A stretch of DNA of 64,000 bases from DAHUXN01 sp963729815 (GCA_963729815.1 CAVSPU010000002.1:1178001-1242000); one strand, 5' to 3'. Shown: positions 52,009 to 61,761, numbered from the stretch's first letter. Numbers and translations: made by a program. The notes: a model not told the origin generated them from the letters alone.

Positions 52009-52941
52009 ATGCGCGCAAGAACCGTGCTGGGAGCATTCGCGATTCTGCTGGCCGGCGCCATTGGCGGCACAATGCTCGCGCCGCCGCCCGCCGACGCCGT
52101 GTCGCGCGAAATCATCCAAATCCAGGAAACCGTGAATCAAATCCTGCAGAACCAGCAGGACTTTCGCGCCGATGTGGATGCGAAATTCGCGACGATGCAA
52201 ACGCTGGTTCAGCAATCGATGGAATCCGCGGCCCATTTGAGCCAAACCATGGGCACATTGCAGAAAGCCGTGCAAGATTCGCAGGCCAACAGCGGGGCGA
52301 ACAACAGTACGTTCACCCAACAAATGCAGAGCGTCTCCGACAATATGCAGGATCTGCAGGCACGCGTGGGGAAACTGGCGCAGCAGATGTCCGATATGCA
52401 AAACACGCTGCAGCAGATCAACGCGAAGGTTTCGGCTCCGCCGCCGCCCGCACCAACCATCCCGAATGCAAATGGCACGCCAGAAACCGCGCCGAGCGCG
52501 ACGCCCGGCACAACCACAGCGCAGCCAGGAGCGAGCGAGCCTTCGAGACTGCAGCCGATTCCTGCGAGCACGCTCTATGCGAACGCGATGGGCGATCTGC
52601 AGACCCAGCATTACGATCTTTCGCGACAGGAATTCCGCGATTATCTGAAGAATTCTCCGAACGGGTCACATGCGGCCGACGCGCAGTTTTATCTTGGCGA
52701 AATCGCGTATGCGCAGGAGGAATACAGCTCGGCGATCGACGAATACGACCGAACGATCGTGCATTATCCGAAGAGCAACAAAGTGTCGGCGGCAATGCTG
52801 GAAAAAGGACGCGCTTTAGTGCAGACGCACAAGACGACGAATGCCGAGCGTGAGTTTCGGGAATTGATCCGGAGATTCCCCGGTACCAGCGAAGCAAAGA
52901 AGGCGGCGGCGGAATTGCGCCAACTGACACCCTCTCGCTGA
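52009..52941 (+). CDS. ybgF: Tol-Pal system coordinator YbgF/CpoB
   Basis: 310 residues. Signal peptide at 1-30 (ILLAGAIGGTMLAPPPADA). A Gln-rich coiled coil (about 35-150) then a Pro/Thr linker and C-terminal TPR repeats (about 185-305: LYANAMGDLQTQHYDLSRQE, HAADAQFYLGEIAYAQEEYS, VSAAMLEKGRALVQTHKTT). YbgF trimers coordinate PBP1B and Tol in enterics. GGGGG site upstream. Completes the operon tolQRAB-pal-ybgF. Confidence 0.85.
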   Translation: MRARTVLGAFAILLAGAIGGTMLAPPPADAVSREIIQIQETVNQILQNQQDFRADVDAKFATMQTLVQQSMESAAHLSQTMGTLQKAVQDSQANSGANNSTFTQQMQSVSDNMQDLQARVGKLAQQMSDMQNTLQQINAKVSAPPPPAPTIPNANGTPETAPSATPGTTTAQPGASEPSRLQPIPASTLYANAMGDLQTQHYDLSRQEFRDYLKNSPNGSHAADAQFYLGEIAYAQEEYSSAIDEYDRTIVHYPKSNKVSAAMLEKGRALVQTHKTTNAEREFRELIRRFPGTSEAKKAAAELRQLTPSR

Positions 52942-53023
52942 TTTTTATTCTGCCCGCGAATGGCGACCGTTCGGGCGCCGGTTCAGGTATACTTTCCCAC
53001 TACTCTCGAGCGCGGGGGTGCGC

Positions 53024-53458
53024 ATGTCAGTGAATAAAGTAATACTCGTCGGAAGGCTCGGGCGCGATCCGGAGACACGCTTCACAGGAGGCGGGCAGGC
53101 GGTCGCCAATTTCACTCTGGCCACGGATTCGACCTACAAGGACCGCTCGGGCGAGCGCCAGAAAAGGACCGAGTGGCACCGCATCGTCGTCTGGTCAAAA
53201 CTGGCGGAGATATGCCAGCAGTATTTGAAAAAAGGATCGCTGGTATACATCGAAGGGCGGCTGCAGACCCGCGAATGGGACGACAAGTCTGGTCAGAAGC
53301 GCACGACGACGGAGATCGTCGCCTCAGAAATGCGAATGCTGGGCTCCCGGAGCGACGCGCATCCAAGCGCGGCGCATGAACCGGAAGCCGCGCCGAGCGA
53401 CGACATGACTTCTCATTCGCAGGAGACAAGTATTTCCGACGAAGATATTCCCTTCTAG
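53024..53458 (+). CDS. ssb: Single-stranded DNA-binding protein
   Basis: 144 residues. OB fold: MSVNKVILVGRLGRDPETRF, VANFTLATDSTYKDRSGERQ, EWHRIVVWSKLAEICQQYLK, GSLVYIEGRLQTREWDDKSG. The disordered tail ends in the acidic tip DEDIPF that recruits partners. ATG 53024 gives the canonical N-terminus. TATACT at 52987-52992 may be the -10 box of its own promoter. Confidence 0.9.
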   Translation: MSVNKVILVGRLGRDPETRFTGGGQAVANFTLATDSTYKDRSGERQKRTEWHRIVVWSKLAEICQQYLKKGSLVYIEGRLQTREWDDKSGQKRTTTEIVASEMRMLGSRSDAHPSAAHEPEAAPSDDMTSHSQETSISDEDIPF

Positions 53459-53533
53459 GACCTCTGCCTGGAACGTTTCAACACGGGCTTCGTTTGCGGC
53501 GAGCTTCGTCTGGGGCGAGTTGGCTTTAGCGTC

Positions 53534-54370
53534 CTACTGCACAATCTCCGCAGAATCCGTCGGGGAGTCAGCTGCGTCGTCGTCCGGGGATTTCAGCGTG
53601 GGCAGCACGAGACGAGCGATTAGCCGTTTCTGAATATGCGTATCGCGGCGCATTTTGCCGTCGCGGAATTCCAACGCGCGTTGGGCGTAATTTGCGATAT
53701 CCGGCTCGTGCGTGACGAGAACTACCGTAAGGCCCTCATCTTCGTTCAAGCGCTGCAGAATATCCATGATTTCAACGCTGGTGCGGCTGTCGAGGTTGCC
53801 CGTGGGCTCATCCGCAAGCAGAATCGCCGGCTTATTCACGAGCGCGCGAGCAATGGCCACGCGCTGCTGCTGGCCGCCTGAAAGCTGCGAGGGATGGTGC
53901 ATGGCGCGATCGGCCAGACCGACGCGCTCGAGAGACTTCCTCGCTCGCTCCGCGCGCTCTTCCGGGGGAATGCCCGCGTAAAGTGTGGGGAGTTCAACAT
54001 TTTCGAGCGCGGTGGTGCGTGAAAGAAGATTGAACTGCTGAAAAACGAAGCCGATCTTACGATTGCGGATGTGGGCGAGTTCGGCCTTGGTCAGTTGGGA
54101 GACGTCCGTGCCGTCGAGCAGATACCTGCCCTTGGTTGGCCGGTCAAGGCAGCCGAGAATGTTCATCAGCGTGGACTTTCCAGAACCGGATGCGCCCATG
54201 ATGGCGACGAATTCGCCGCGGCGGATTTCGAGAGAAACACCGCGAAGGGCGTGGACTTGAATTTCGCCGAGATCGTAAGTCTTAAAGACGTTTTCGAGCG
54301 CGATGACCGCGTCAGAGGCGACGGGCCGGACGATTTCGGATTCTTCGGGAATTGCAGCACCGTAGGCCAT
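53534..54370 (-). CDS. ABC transporter ATPase, MacB/LolD-like
   Basis: 278 residues. Walker A GASGSGKST, Q-loop FVFQQFNLL, signature LSGGQQQR, Walker B ILLADEPTGNLDS and switch His in VLVTHEPD. This subgroup drives MacB, LolCDE and FtsX-type permeases. No permease adjoins it; the orphan permease at 8168 is of the class such an ATPase would serve, but the link is inference. An Asp/Ser-rich tail of about 35 residues extends beyond the domain. It is the last gene of the sigma factor cluster. Confidence 0.85.
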   Translation of the reverse strand: MAYGAAIPEESEIVRPVASDAVIALENVFKTYDLGEIQVHALRGVSLEIRRGEFVAIMGASGSGKSTLMNILGCLDRPTKGRYLLDGTDVSQLTKAELAHIRNRKIGFVFQQFNLLSRTTALENVELPTLYAGIPPEERAERARKSLERVGLADRAMHHPSQLSGGQQQRVAIARALVNKPAILLADEPTGNLDSRTSVEIMDILQRLNEDEGLTVVLVTHEPDIANYAQRALEFRDGKMRRDTHIQKRLIARLVLPTLKSPDDDAADSPTDSAEIVQ

Positions 54371-54394
54371 GGTTTGGGTAAGTAACGGTTGTCG

Positions 54395-54781
54395 TTAATG
54401 CGACTGTTGCTTCTTCCTCTCTTCATCGAGATGCTTGGTCCAGGCGTCGAATTTCGCCTGCTGCTCAGGGTTCAGAATCGCGCGAGTTTGCTCGCGCCAC
54501 TGCTGGCGCTCCTGGTCATCCTTCGGGTCCCATTCCGCGCGCTCTTGCGCGTCCAATGCATTGAACTTCGTGCGCGCGCCAGAGACCAGAGCGTCGAACT
54601 GCTTGATCTGATCCGGAGAAAGCTGAAGTTCGTCTTTCAGTTCCTTGAGCCTGCTGCGATGCTGGCTGGCAATAACGCGCGCATCCCACATGTGCGCGCC
54701 CACCCCTCCCAGGGCAATGCCCAAGACGAAGACGAGCACGACTAACGCGAGTGCCTTCCACGAAACCCGGTTATCTGCCAT
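54395..54781 (-). CDS. Spy/CpxP-like periplasmic protein
   Basis: 128 residues. N-terminal anchor (ALALVVLVFVLGIALGGVGAH) then a helical periplasmic domain with LKDELQLSPDQIKQFDALVS and REQTRAILNPEQQAKFDAWT, the two LTxxQ-like repeats of the Spy/CpxP/ZraP chaperone family (here LSPDQ and LNPEQ). ATG 54781 overlaps the stop of the anti-sigma gene. Confidence 0.75.
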   Translation of the reverse strand: MADNRVSWKALALVVLVFVLGIALGGVGAHMWDARVIASQHRSRLKELKDELQLSPDQIKQFDALVSGARTKFNALDAQERAEWDPKDDQERQQWREQTRAILNPEQQAKFDAWTKHLDEERKKQQSH

Positions 54782-55271
54782 TCCGCTTATCCGCAATCGC
54801 CATTAAGACTTCGTCACCGTTTGAGGAACTGGACGCCGGCACAAGGAAAGTATCTCGCTGCTGGGCCGCCACGGACGTCGCCGCGGGAGAAATCACGGGC
54901 ATTCCTGTCTTCAGACCGTAGGCAAACAAGAAAGCGAGCACAAGAGCGGCCGAGAAAGCGAGGCGCCAGGCGAGCGCTTCAAGCGGACGCCAGAAATTCT
55001 TCTGCTGCTGCAGCCATTGTTCGGCCGCATTGACATGCGCCATCACCAGATGCGTGAAGCCCGGCCCCGGTTCTTCCGCGCGGTCAAAAAGACAGACCAG
55101 ACGCGAGGAGAGGCGTGCGTCGTCAAGGGCCTGGCGACAGTCGCCGCACGCATTGAGGTGCACGGCCAGCCGCTCGGCGTCCAAGCGAGGCAAATCACCG
55201 CTCAAATAGTCTTCCAAAGCCGCTTCGAACTTTTCACAATCATTCATGTTCTGTTCGGACATATTGTTCAC
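54771..55271 (-). CDS. Zinc-finger anti-sigma factor
   Basis: 166 residues. The zf-HC2 site is HLNACGDCRQAL near residues 38-50, the ZAS motif that holds zinc and contacts the sigma factor. A membrane helix follows (WRLAFSAALVLAFLFAYGL, about 103-121) with a short periplasmic tail. Directly downstream of the ECF sigma gene (27 bases), as expected for a cognate pair. Confidence 0.85.
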   Translation of the reverse strand: MNNMSEQNMNDCEKFEAALEDYLSGDLPRLDAERLAVHLNACGDCRQALDDARLSSRLVCLFDRAEEPGPGFTHLVMAHVNAAEQWLQQQKNFWRPLEALAWRLAFSAALVLAFLFAYGLKTGMPVISPAATSVAAQQRDTFLVPASSSSNGDEVLMAIADKRNGR

Positions 55272-55298
55272 CTCGCCGAACCTGCTCTTCCGATTCCC

Positions 55299-55955
55299 TT
55301 ACTTCCTCTTGATTCCATGGCCCACGCGCCGGCGATAATTCTTTGCCAAGCGCCGCCGTGCGCGAAACAACCGAACTTTCACCGTGTTCACGTTGAGACC
55401 CAGCATTCCGCCTATTTCCTCGACCGCGAAACCCTGAGCCTCCTTCAGCACCAACATCGTGCGATCCTCTTCGGAAAGATCGCTGAGCAGCCGGTCGACG
55501 ATTTCCCTCAATTCGGCGCGTTCCGCGGGATTGCTGGCATCGCCGCCGCTGCTGACAAACTGCTCGACGTGCCGGATCTGGTCTTCGCTCAAGTCCGCTT
55601 CGTAGCTCAGCGGCCGCACTTTTTTCTTTCGCAAATAGTCCCAACACTCATTCACCGTAATCTTATACAGCCAAGTCGAAAAAGCCGAGCGCATGTCAAA
55701 GCGCTGAATCGAGACATAGGCTTTCAAAAATACCTGCTGGGCAACGTCCTCGATATCCTCGCGACGGCGGAGGATCCCGCTGACCACGGCAATGACGCGC
55801 TGCTGATGGCGCCGCACCAGCTCTTCAAAGGCCGGAGAAACGCCCTTCTGCGCCTGACGGACCAAATCGCGGTCGTCGGGCTTCCCGGCGCGGGACCGGG
55901 CCGTAATGGCAACGGCTGTTGCACTGGCAGCCACGTCTTTTGGGACGTTATCCAT
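55299..55955 (-). CDS. ECF-type RNA polymerase sigma factor
   Basis: 218 residues. Region 2: AFEELVRRHQQRVIAVVSGI, DIEDVAQQVFLKAYVSIQRF, FSTWLYKITVNECWDYLRKK. Region 4: LSEEDRTMLVLKEAQGFAVE and MLGLNVNTVKVRLFRARRRL. Heads the cluster sigma, anti-sigma, Spy-like, ABC ATPase, which suggests control of an envelope-stress response. The 82-base gap to the divergent XRE gene must hold its promoter. Confidence 0.9.
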   Translation of the reverse strand: MDNVPKDVAASATAVAITARSRAGKPDDRDLVRQAQKGVSPAFEELVRRHQQRVIAVVSGILRRREDIEDVAQQVFLKAYVSIQRFDMRSAFSTWLYKITVNECWDYLRKKKVRPLSYEADLSEDQIRHVEQFVSSGGDASNPAERAELREIVDRLLSDLSEEDRTMLVLKEAQGFAVEEIGGMLGLNVNTVKVRLFRARRRLAKNYRRRVGHGIKRK

Positions 55956-56037
55956 GCGTATCCGGTTACATCCGTCTCGTGTCAGTTCTCATCAGTTATC
56001 TCTTGCGAGAGTCAGTCATTCATGTGACAATCCACTC

Positions 56038-56409
56038 ATGATAATTGGAGAGCGTTTACGTTTGTTGCGAGAAACTAAAAAGCTCTCGCAGGGTGACATC
56101 GAAAAGCGCACTGGCCTCCTCCGCTGTTACATTTCGCGGGTCGAGAATGGGCATACCGTTCCGGCCATCGAAACACTGGAAAAGCTGGCTCGAGCCATGG
56201 AAGTACCCCTCTACCAGCTATTCTACGACGGCGAGGAGCCTCCTGAGCTGCCAAATCTGCCGAAAAGGAAATCGTCGGACGACATCGCGTGGGGCAACAG
56301 CGGTAAAGACGCGCGAGTCCTCGGGCGGTTTCGCCGGCTGCTCGGGCGCATTGATGATGCCGACCGCCGCCTTTTGCTTCACATGGCCCAGAAAATGGCC
56401 ACGCGATAA
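56038..56409 (+). CDS. XRE family transcriptional regulator
   Basis: 123 residues. HTH at 1-60: IIGERLRLLRETKKLSQGDI, TGLLRCYISRVENGHTVPAI, ETLEKLARAMEVPLYQLFYD. The C-terminal part (LGRFRRLLGRIDDADRRLLL) is helical. Divergent from the sigma factor gene with an 82-base shared upstream region, so it may regulate that operon (inference). Confidence 0.85.
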   Translation: MIIGERLRLLRETKKLSQGDIEKRTGLLRCYISRVENGHTVPAIETLEKLARAMEVPLYQLFYDGEEPPELPNLPKRKSSDDIAWGNSGKDARVLGRFRRLLGRIDDADRRLLLHMAQKMATR

Positions 56410-56440
56410 AACGGCAGCGATTGACTTCATCTTTCGACAA

Positions 56441-58063
56441 TCACTCCCATTCGATAGTGCTGGGCGGCTTTGAGCTGATGTCGTAGACGACGCGAGTCAC
56501 ATCGCGAACTTCGTTTACGACACGAACTGAAATCCGCTCCAGCACTTCCCATGGGAGGCGCGCCCAATCTGCTGTCATCGCGTCTTCCGACTCAACGACG
56601 CGAACAGCGATGGTGTAGCCGTACGTCCTGAAATCCCCCATCACGCCCACGCTGCGCACGGGCAGCAACACGGCAAACGCCTGCCAAGTTTTCGAGTAGA
56701 GGCCCGCGCGGCGAATCTCATCCACCACGATCGCGTCGGCCGCGCGCAGCGTTTCTAATTTCTCCCGAGTGACTTCGCCCAAGAGCCTGACCGCCAGTCC
56801 CGGCCCTGGAAACGGATGTTTCAAAAGGACCTCATCTGGAAGTCCGAGCTCGCGCCCGATCAAACGAACCTCGTCCTTAAAAAGGTCGCGCAAGGGCTCG
56901 ATCAGCTCAAATGGCAAGTCTTTTGGCAGCCCGCCAACGTTGTGATGCGTCTTGATGACCGCGGAGGGCCCCTTCACGGAAACGGACTCGATCACGTCGG
57001 GATAGAGCGTGCCCTGCACGAGGAAGCGCATGGCGGCATGGCCGTGACCCGCCGAGGCCAATCGCTTGGATTCCTCCGCAAACACGGCGATGAATTCCGC
57101 GCCAATGCTCTTGCGCTTCTCTTCGGGATCCGTGACGCCTTTCAATCGCGCGAGGAATCGATCGGCGGCATTGACGCCGTCGACGTTCAAGCCCAGGCGG
57201 CCGCGAAGCAAATCGAGAGTCTCCTGATATTCGTTTTCGCGCAGGAGGCCGGTATCGACGAAGACGTTCGTCAGCCGGTCGCCGATGGCCCGATGGACCA
57301 AGACGGCGGCGACGGCGGAATCCACTCCACCGCTCAGAGCGCACAGAGCGTGTGCGTCGCCGACGCGATTGCGAATCGCTTCCACGGTTTCGGAAATAAA
57401 GGAAGCGCGGTTCCAGTTCTTCCTGGCGTGGCAAACGCCGAAGACAAAATTGCGGAGGATGTCGGTGCCGCGCTCGGTGTGCCGGACTTCAGGGTGAAAC
57501 TCGACGCCATAGAGATGGCGCGCGGGATCTTCAATCGCGGCAACCGCATTATCGGTGCGGCCGATGGTCTCGAAGCCTGCGGGCAAGCCCACGACGTGGT
57601 CGCCGTGGCTATTCCACACCTTCACATGCTCCGGGACGTCTCGGAAAAGCGTGGAATCCTTTTCGCGGTCGAGGCGGGCAGGACCATATTCCCGGCGGTC
57701 CGCTTTCACGACATTTCCGCCCAGGGCACGCGCCATCCATTGCATCCCATAGCAGATTCCGAGAACCGGCACGCCCAGATGCAGGACCTGGACATCACAC
57801 ACCGGCGCTCCGGCATCGTAGACGGAACTGGGGCCGCCGGAGAGCACGATGCCAGCGGGTTCGAGACGATTGATTTCATCGATGGAGGCGTTGCACGGAA
57901 GAATGGCGGAAAATACTTCCTGCTCACGAATCCGCCGGGCGATCAATTGCGTGTACTGGCCGCCGAAATCGAGGACGACAACACCGCCGCGTGTGCTCAC
58001 GCCCGATTCCCCTTTTTTCATTGCTCCGGATTGCCGCTCCGGAAGCGCTGCCGCATTCGCCAT
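56441..58063 (-). CDS. guaA: GMP synthase (glutamine-hydrolysing)
   Basis: 540 residues. Class I amidotransferase: VVVLDFGGQYTQLIARRIRE, catalytic Cys in LGICYGMQ, His in GVEFHPEV. ATP pyrophosphatase: LSGGVDSAVAAVLVHRA (PP-loop). C-terminal dimerisation domain with RVVYDISSKPPSTIEWE at the end. Converts XMP to GMP with glutamine and ATP. ATG 58063 follows GAGGATT; TTG 58090 and ATG 58021 are alternatives. It begins about 28 bases after leuS. Confidence 0.9.
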   Translation of the reverse strand: MANAAALPERQSGAMKKGESGVSTRGGVVVLDFGGQYTQLIARRIREQEVFSAILPCNASIDEINRLEPAGIVLSGGPSSVYDAGAPVCDVQVLHLGVPVLGICYGMQWMARALGGNVVKADRREYGPARLDREKDSTLFRDVPEHVKVWNSHGDHVVGLPAGFETIGRTDNAVAAIEDPARHLYGVEFHPEVRHTERGTDILRNFVFGVCHARKNWNRASFISETVEAIRNRVGDAHALCALSGGVDSAVAAVLVHRAIGDRLTNVFVDTGLLRENEYQETLDLLRGRLGLNVDGVNAADRFLARLKGVTDPEEKRKSIGAEFIAVFAEESKRLASAGHGHAAMRFLVQGTLYPDVIESVSVKGPSAVIKTHHNVGGLPKDLPFELIEPLRDLFKDEVRLIGRELGLPDEVLLKHPFPGPGLAVRLLGEVTREKLETLRAADAIVVDEIRRAGLYSKTWQAFAVLLPVRSVGVMGDFRTYGYTIAVRVVESEDAMTADWARLPWEVLERISVRVVNEVRDVTRVVYDISSKPPSTIEWE

Positions 58064-58090
58064 TCGAGAATCCTCGATTCGCGGAATCAA

Positions 58091-60613
58091 CTACCTCACG
58101 ACGAGACTCACCAATTTTTTCGGCACGACAATTGTCTTGGCGATTTGCCTGCCGCTCAATAGCGGCGCGATGCGCGGGTCCGTCAAAGCACGATCAAGGA
58201 GCTCATCCTCGCTCAGGCCGTCGTCAACGAGGATCTTGCCGCGCAGCCGCCCGTTGATCTGAATAATAACCTCAAACTGCTCTTCTTTGGCCAAATCCTC
58301 GTGATATGGCGGCCAGGAGACGCGGGAGATTCCGCCTGAGTGCCCAAGCACCTCCCAAAGCTCTTCGCTGAGATGCGGCACGATGGGCGTGAGAATCAGC
58401 ACAAGTACGTCGATGACGTTTTTGAGAACGGCCGGGCTGACGCCTTCGTCGAGAGGTTCCTGCGCCTGCATTTCGTTGACGAGTTCCATGATGAGCGCGA
58501 CGGAAGAATTGAAATGCCAGCGAACTTCGAAATCGGACGTCACGCGCTTAAGGGTCTGGTGCGCCTTGCGCAGGAGCGTTTTTTCCTTGACGCTTGCACT
58601 TGCGACGTTGATTGTTTCCGGGCGCGCCGGCTCGACGCCCTTCAGCTTAGCGGCGTGGCGCTCCACCAGCCGGTAGACTTTGTTCAAGAAGCGCGCGCAG
58701 CCTTCAATTCCCTGCTCGCTCCATTCCAGGTCTTTTTCCGGAGGCGCGGCAAACAGGGTGTACATGCGCGCCGTGTCGCAGCCGTATTTTTGGGCCATTT
58801 CATCGGCGCCGACAACGTTGCCGTGGGACTTGGACATGGCGCGGCCGCCTTTTTGGACCATGCCCTGAGAAAAGAGCCGCAGGATCGGCTCGCGATGTTC
58901 AATCAGTCCGAGGTCGCGCATGACTTTTGCAAAGAAGCGCGAATAGATGAGATGTAAAATGGCGTGCTCGATGCCGCCAATGTACTGGTCAATGGGAAAC
59001 CAATAGCGAGCTTCTTCGCGGCCGAAGGGCGCGGAATTGTTATGCGCGTCGGTGTAGCGGTAGAAATACCACGAGGAATCGACGAAGGTGTCCATCGTGT
59101 CGGTCTCGCGCTTTGCGGCGCCGCCGCATTTCGGGCACACCGTATTCACGAATTCCGGAGCGCCGGCGAGCGGCGACTGGCCTTCCCCAGTAAGCGCAAC
59201 ATTTTCGGGGAGCTTCACAGGCAATTGGTCGTCGGGAACGGGAACGACGCCGCACTTCTCGCAATATACGACAGGAATCGGCGTGCCCCAGTAACGCTGG
59301 CGCGAGATGCCCCAGTCCTTAAGGCGATAAGTGGTTTCGCCATGACCAATGCCTTTCGCCTCCGCGTCAGTGGTCATTTTTTCGATGGCCTTATCGGATT
59401 CCATTCCGCTATAGGGGCCCGAGTCCACGGACCGGCCATAGGCGGAGTAGGCTTCTGAAAGCATATCCGCCTTGAGCGTCCGGCCATCGAGAGGCTGCAC
59501 GACAATTTTCACGGGCAGGCGATACTTCTCGGCAAACTCAAAATCGCGCTGGTCATGCCCCGGCACGCACATCACAGCGCCGGTGCCATACTCGGCGAGG
59601 ACGAAATTCGCGATCCAAATCGGAAGCATCTCTCCGGAAAACGGGTTCACAGCAAACCGGCCCGTAAAGATGCCTTCCTTTTCGCCTTTGGCCAACTCAG
59701 CAGCGCGCACGACTTTCTGCCGCAGGCGATTCCACTGTGCTTCCACGGCGCCACGCCCCTGAATGCCTTCAAAGAGCTTTGGCAGCAGAGGGTGCCCGGG
59801 GGAAAGCACAACCGCCGTCGCACCGTAAATCGTGTCAATGCGGGTGGTAAAGACCTCGATCGCGGAGCCTTCCATTTTCGCCACGGGAAAGCGGACGCGC
59901 GCGCCGAGCGATTTCCCGATCCAGTTGCGCTGCATGGCCAGAACACGCTCTGGCCAGCTTTGCTGGAGGCCAGCCATGTCGTCGAGGAGCTCGTCGGAGT
60001 ACTTGGTGATTCGCAGGAACCACTGCTCGATTTCCTTGGCCTCAACCTGCGTGGTCTCGTGACGCCAGCAGCAGCCGTCGACAACCTGCTCATTCGCGAG
60101 GACGGTCTGGCACTGCGGGCACCAGTTCACCCTGCTGCGCTTGCGATACGCCAAGCCGCGCTCGAGCATTCGAAGAAAGAACCACTGGTTCCAATGATAG
60201 TACTCGGGCTCACAGGTGGAAATTTCGCGGCGCCAATCGTAACTGAAGCCGAATCGCTCACAGACGGCCTTCATTTGCGCGATGTTCGAATTGGTCCATT
60301 GGCGCGGCGGAATGCCGTTCTTGATGGCCGCGTTCTCGGCGGGCAGGCCGAACGAATCCCATCCGATGGGATGAAGGACATTGAAACCCCGCATGCGTTT
60401 GTAGCGCGCCACGGAATCGCCAATCGTGTAATTGCGCATGTGGCCCATGTGAAGCGTGCCGGACGGATACGGCAGCATTTCCAGGACGTAATACTTGGGA
60501 AGCTTGGGGTCATGGCTAGGGTCATAGTCGGCGTCAAAGGCGCCCTGCTCGGCCCAAATCTTTTGCCACTTCGCTTCAATTCGCTGTGGATCGTACTCGC
60601 CCAATGGCTCCAT
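58091..60613 (-). CDS. leuS: Leucyl-tRNA synthetase
   Basis: 840 residues. HIGH box as PYPSGTLHMGHMRN, KMSKS box as RAMSKSHGNVV, class I Rossmann core with a CP1 editing domain (about 225-420) including FTTRIDTIYGATAVVLSPGH, and zinc-type clusters WCPQCQTVLAN and CEKCGVVPVPDDQ. Charges tRNA-Leu. ATG 60613 (MEPLGEYDPQRIEAKWQKIW) follows GAAGAGGTG and overlaps the nfo stop by one base (TGATG). The longer open frame is unsupported. Confidence 0.95.
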   Translation of the reverse strand: MEPLGEYDPQRIEAKWQKIWAEQGAFDADYDPSHDPKLPKYYVLEMLPYPSGTLHMGHMRNYTIGDSVARYKRMRGFNVLHPIGWDSFGLPAENAAIKNGIPPRQWTNSNIAQMKAVCERFGFSYDWRREISTCEPEYYHWNQWFFLRMLERGLAYRKRSRVNWCPQCQTVLANEQVVDGCCWRHETTQVEAKEIEQWFLRITKYSDELLDDMAGLQQSWPERVLAMQRNWIGKSLGARVRFPVAKMEGSAIEVFTTRIDTIYGATAVVLSPGHPLLPKLFEGIQGRGAVEAQWNRLRQKVVRAAELAKGEKEGIFTGRFAVNPFSGEMLPIWIANFVLAEYGTGAVMCVPGHDQRDFEFAEKYRLPVKIVVQPLDGRTLKADMLSEAYSAYGRSVDSGPYSGMESDKAIEKMTTDAEAKGIGHGETTYRLKDWGISRQRYWGTPIPVVYCEKCGVVPVPDDQLPVKLPENVALTGEGQSPLAGAPEFVNTVCPKCGGAAKRETDTMDTFVDSSWYFYRYTDAHNNSAPFGREEARYWFPIDQYIGGIEHAILHLIYSRFFAKVMRDLGLIEHREPILRLFSQGMVQKGGRAMSKSHGNVVGADEMAQKYGCDTARMYTLFAAPPEKDLEWSEQGIEGCARFLNKVYRLVERHAAKLKGVEPARPETINVASASVKEKTLLRKAHQTLKRVTSDFEVRWHFNSSVALIMELVNEMQAQEPLDEGVSPAVLKNVIDVLVLILTPIVPHLSEELWEVLGHSGGISRVSWPPYHEDLAKEEQFEVIIQINGRLRGKILVDDGLSEDELLDRALTDPRIAPLLSGRQIAKTIVVPKKLVSLVVR

Positions 60614-61692
60614 CACCTCTTCGATCGTTTGGATTTCTTCGCGTTTTTTCTTCGGTTGCGGAGAGCGCTTTTCCTTTTCGCAGCAGACCTCCGAATCGGA
60701 AAACCGTCGACGGCGCTTCCCACGCGGCGCCGAGTTACGCCGACGAGCCGCCACAGCGTCTCGACGTTTCTGCGATCATCGCCCGGACGATCAATGGGAG
60801 TTTCGAGAATGAAAGCGCGGCCCGCAAGCATCGGATGATTCAAGATGCGACGAAAAGCTTCGCGGCCGATCTTGCCTTTTCCGATATGTTCGTGGCGATC
60901 CAGACGAGAGCCGAGCGCGGATTTCGAATCATTCGTGTGGATGACGAAGACGCGCTCGAGGCTGACCGTTTTGTCGATTTCGGCCAGCGCCGCGTCGAGC
61001 CCTTCCACGCTGCGCAAATCATGCCCTGCGGCGAAAAGGTGCGCGGTATCGACGCAAACCCCAAGCGGCAAATCCGGACACTGATCGATGATGCTCTTGA
61101 TCTCCGCAAATCGCGAACCGACCGAAGTTCCCTGCCCGGCCGTGTTCTCAAGCAATATGCGCAGATTTTCGAATTTCACGCCGCGGGCGGCCTGCTTCAA
61201 TCCGTCGGCGATGGCCCAAATTGCGTCGCTCATCGCCGCGCCCTTGGCGCTGCCGGGATGCGCGACCAGAAAATCGGCGCCCAGGGCAATCGCGCGAACG
61301 ATTTCTTCATGAAAAGCCTGGATCGAACGAACGCGGAGAATGCGATCCGGCGAAGCGAGATTGATCAAATAGTTGTCGTGGATGACCAACGGGCCGAGCT
61401 TCAGTTCGTCGCGGCGCGCGCGGAAGCGTTGCGCGGAGGGATCGACAGCCTTTGAGCCACTCGCGGACCGGCGCCACATTCGAGGGCTTGCCGAAAAAAT
61501 CTGAAGCGCGTTTGCGCCCAAATCGTTCGCGATTTCCAGCGCCGAGGTGATCTCGCCCGCGATCGAGGTGTGGATTCCGATGCGCGTGCTGCCGTCCATC
61601 CAGGCAGGCGGAGACGGTTTAGCAACAGGTTCGGGACGATATTCATCACTGGGGACGTACGCCTGGCTTGAACTGTGTTGCGGCTCTTCCAT
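60613..61692 (-). CDS. nfo: Deoxyribonuclease IV (apurinic/apyrimidinic endonuclease)
   Basis: 359 residues, longer than the usual 280-ish. TIM barrel with three-zinc ligands: RIGIHTSIAG, LGPLVIHDNYLINLA, FLVAHPGSAKG, ILLENTAGQGTSVG, LGVCVDTAHLFAAG, VIHTNDSKSALGSRLDRHEH and FILETP. Repairs abasic sites by 5' cleavage. The N-terminal 30 residues and the basic C-terminal 40 (RKNAKKSKRSKR) are extra; the tail may bind DNA. ATG 61692 follows AGAGGGA. Heads nfo-leuS-guaA. ATAACGCGTTAT, a perfect palindrome at 61762-61773, lies upstream. Confidence 0.9.
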   Translation of the reverse strand: MEEPQHSSSQAYVPSDEYRPEPVAKPSPPAWMDGSTRIGIHTSIAGEITSALEIANDLGANALQIFSASPRMWRRSASGSKAVDPSAQRFRARRDELKLGPLVIHDNYLINLASPDRILRVRSIQAFHEEIVRAIALGADFLVAHPGSAKGAAMSDAIWAIADGLKQAARGVKFENLRILLENTAGQGTSVGSRFAEIKSIIDQCPDLPLGVCVDTAHLFAAGHDLRSVEGLDAALAEIDKTVSLERVFVIHTNDSKSALGSRLDRHEHIGKGKIGREAFRRILNHPMLAGRAFILETPIDRPGDDRRNVETLWRLVGVTRRRVGSAVDGFPIRRSAAKRKSALRNRRKNAKKSKRSKR

Positions 61693-61761
61693 TCCCTCTG
61701 GGCGCTTCACGAATTTCGCGTGATGTCCTATTTTAGCGGATTGCCGCACCTTCCGCAAACG

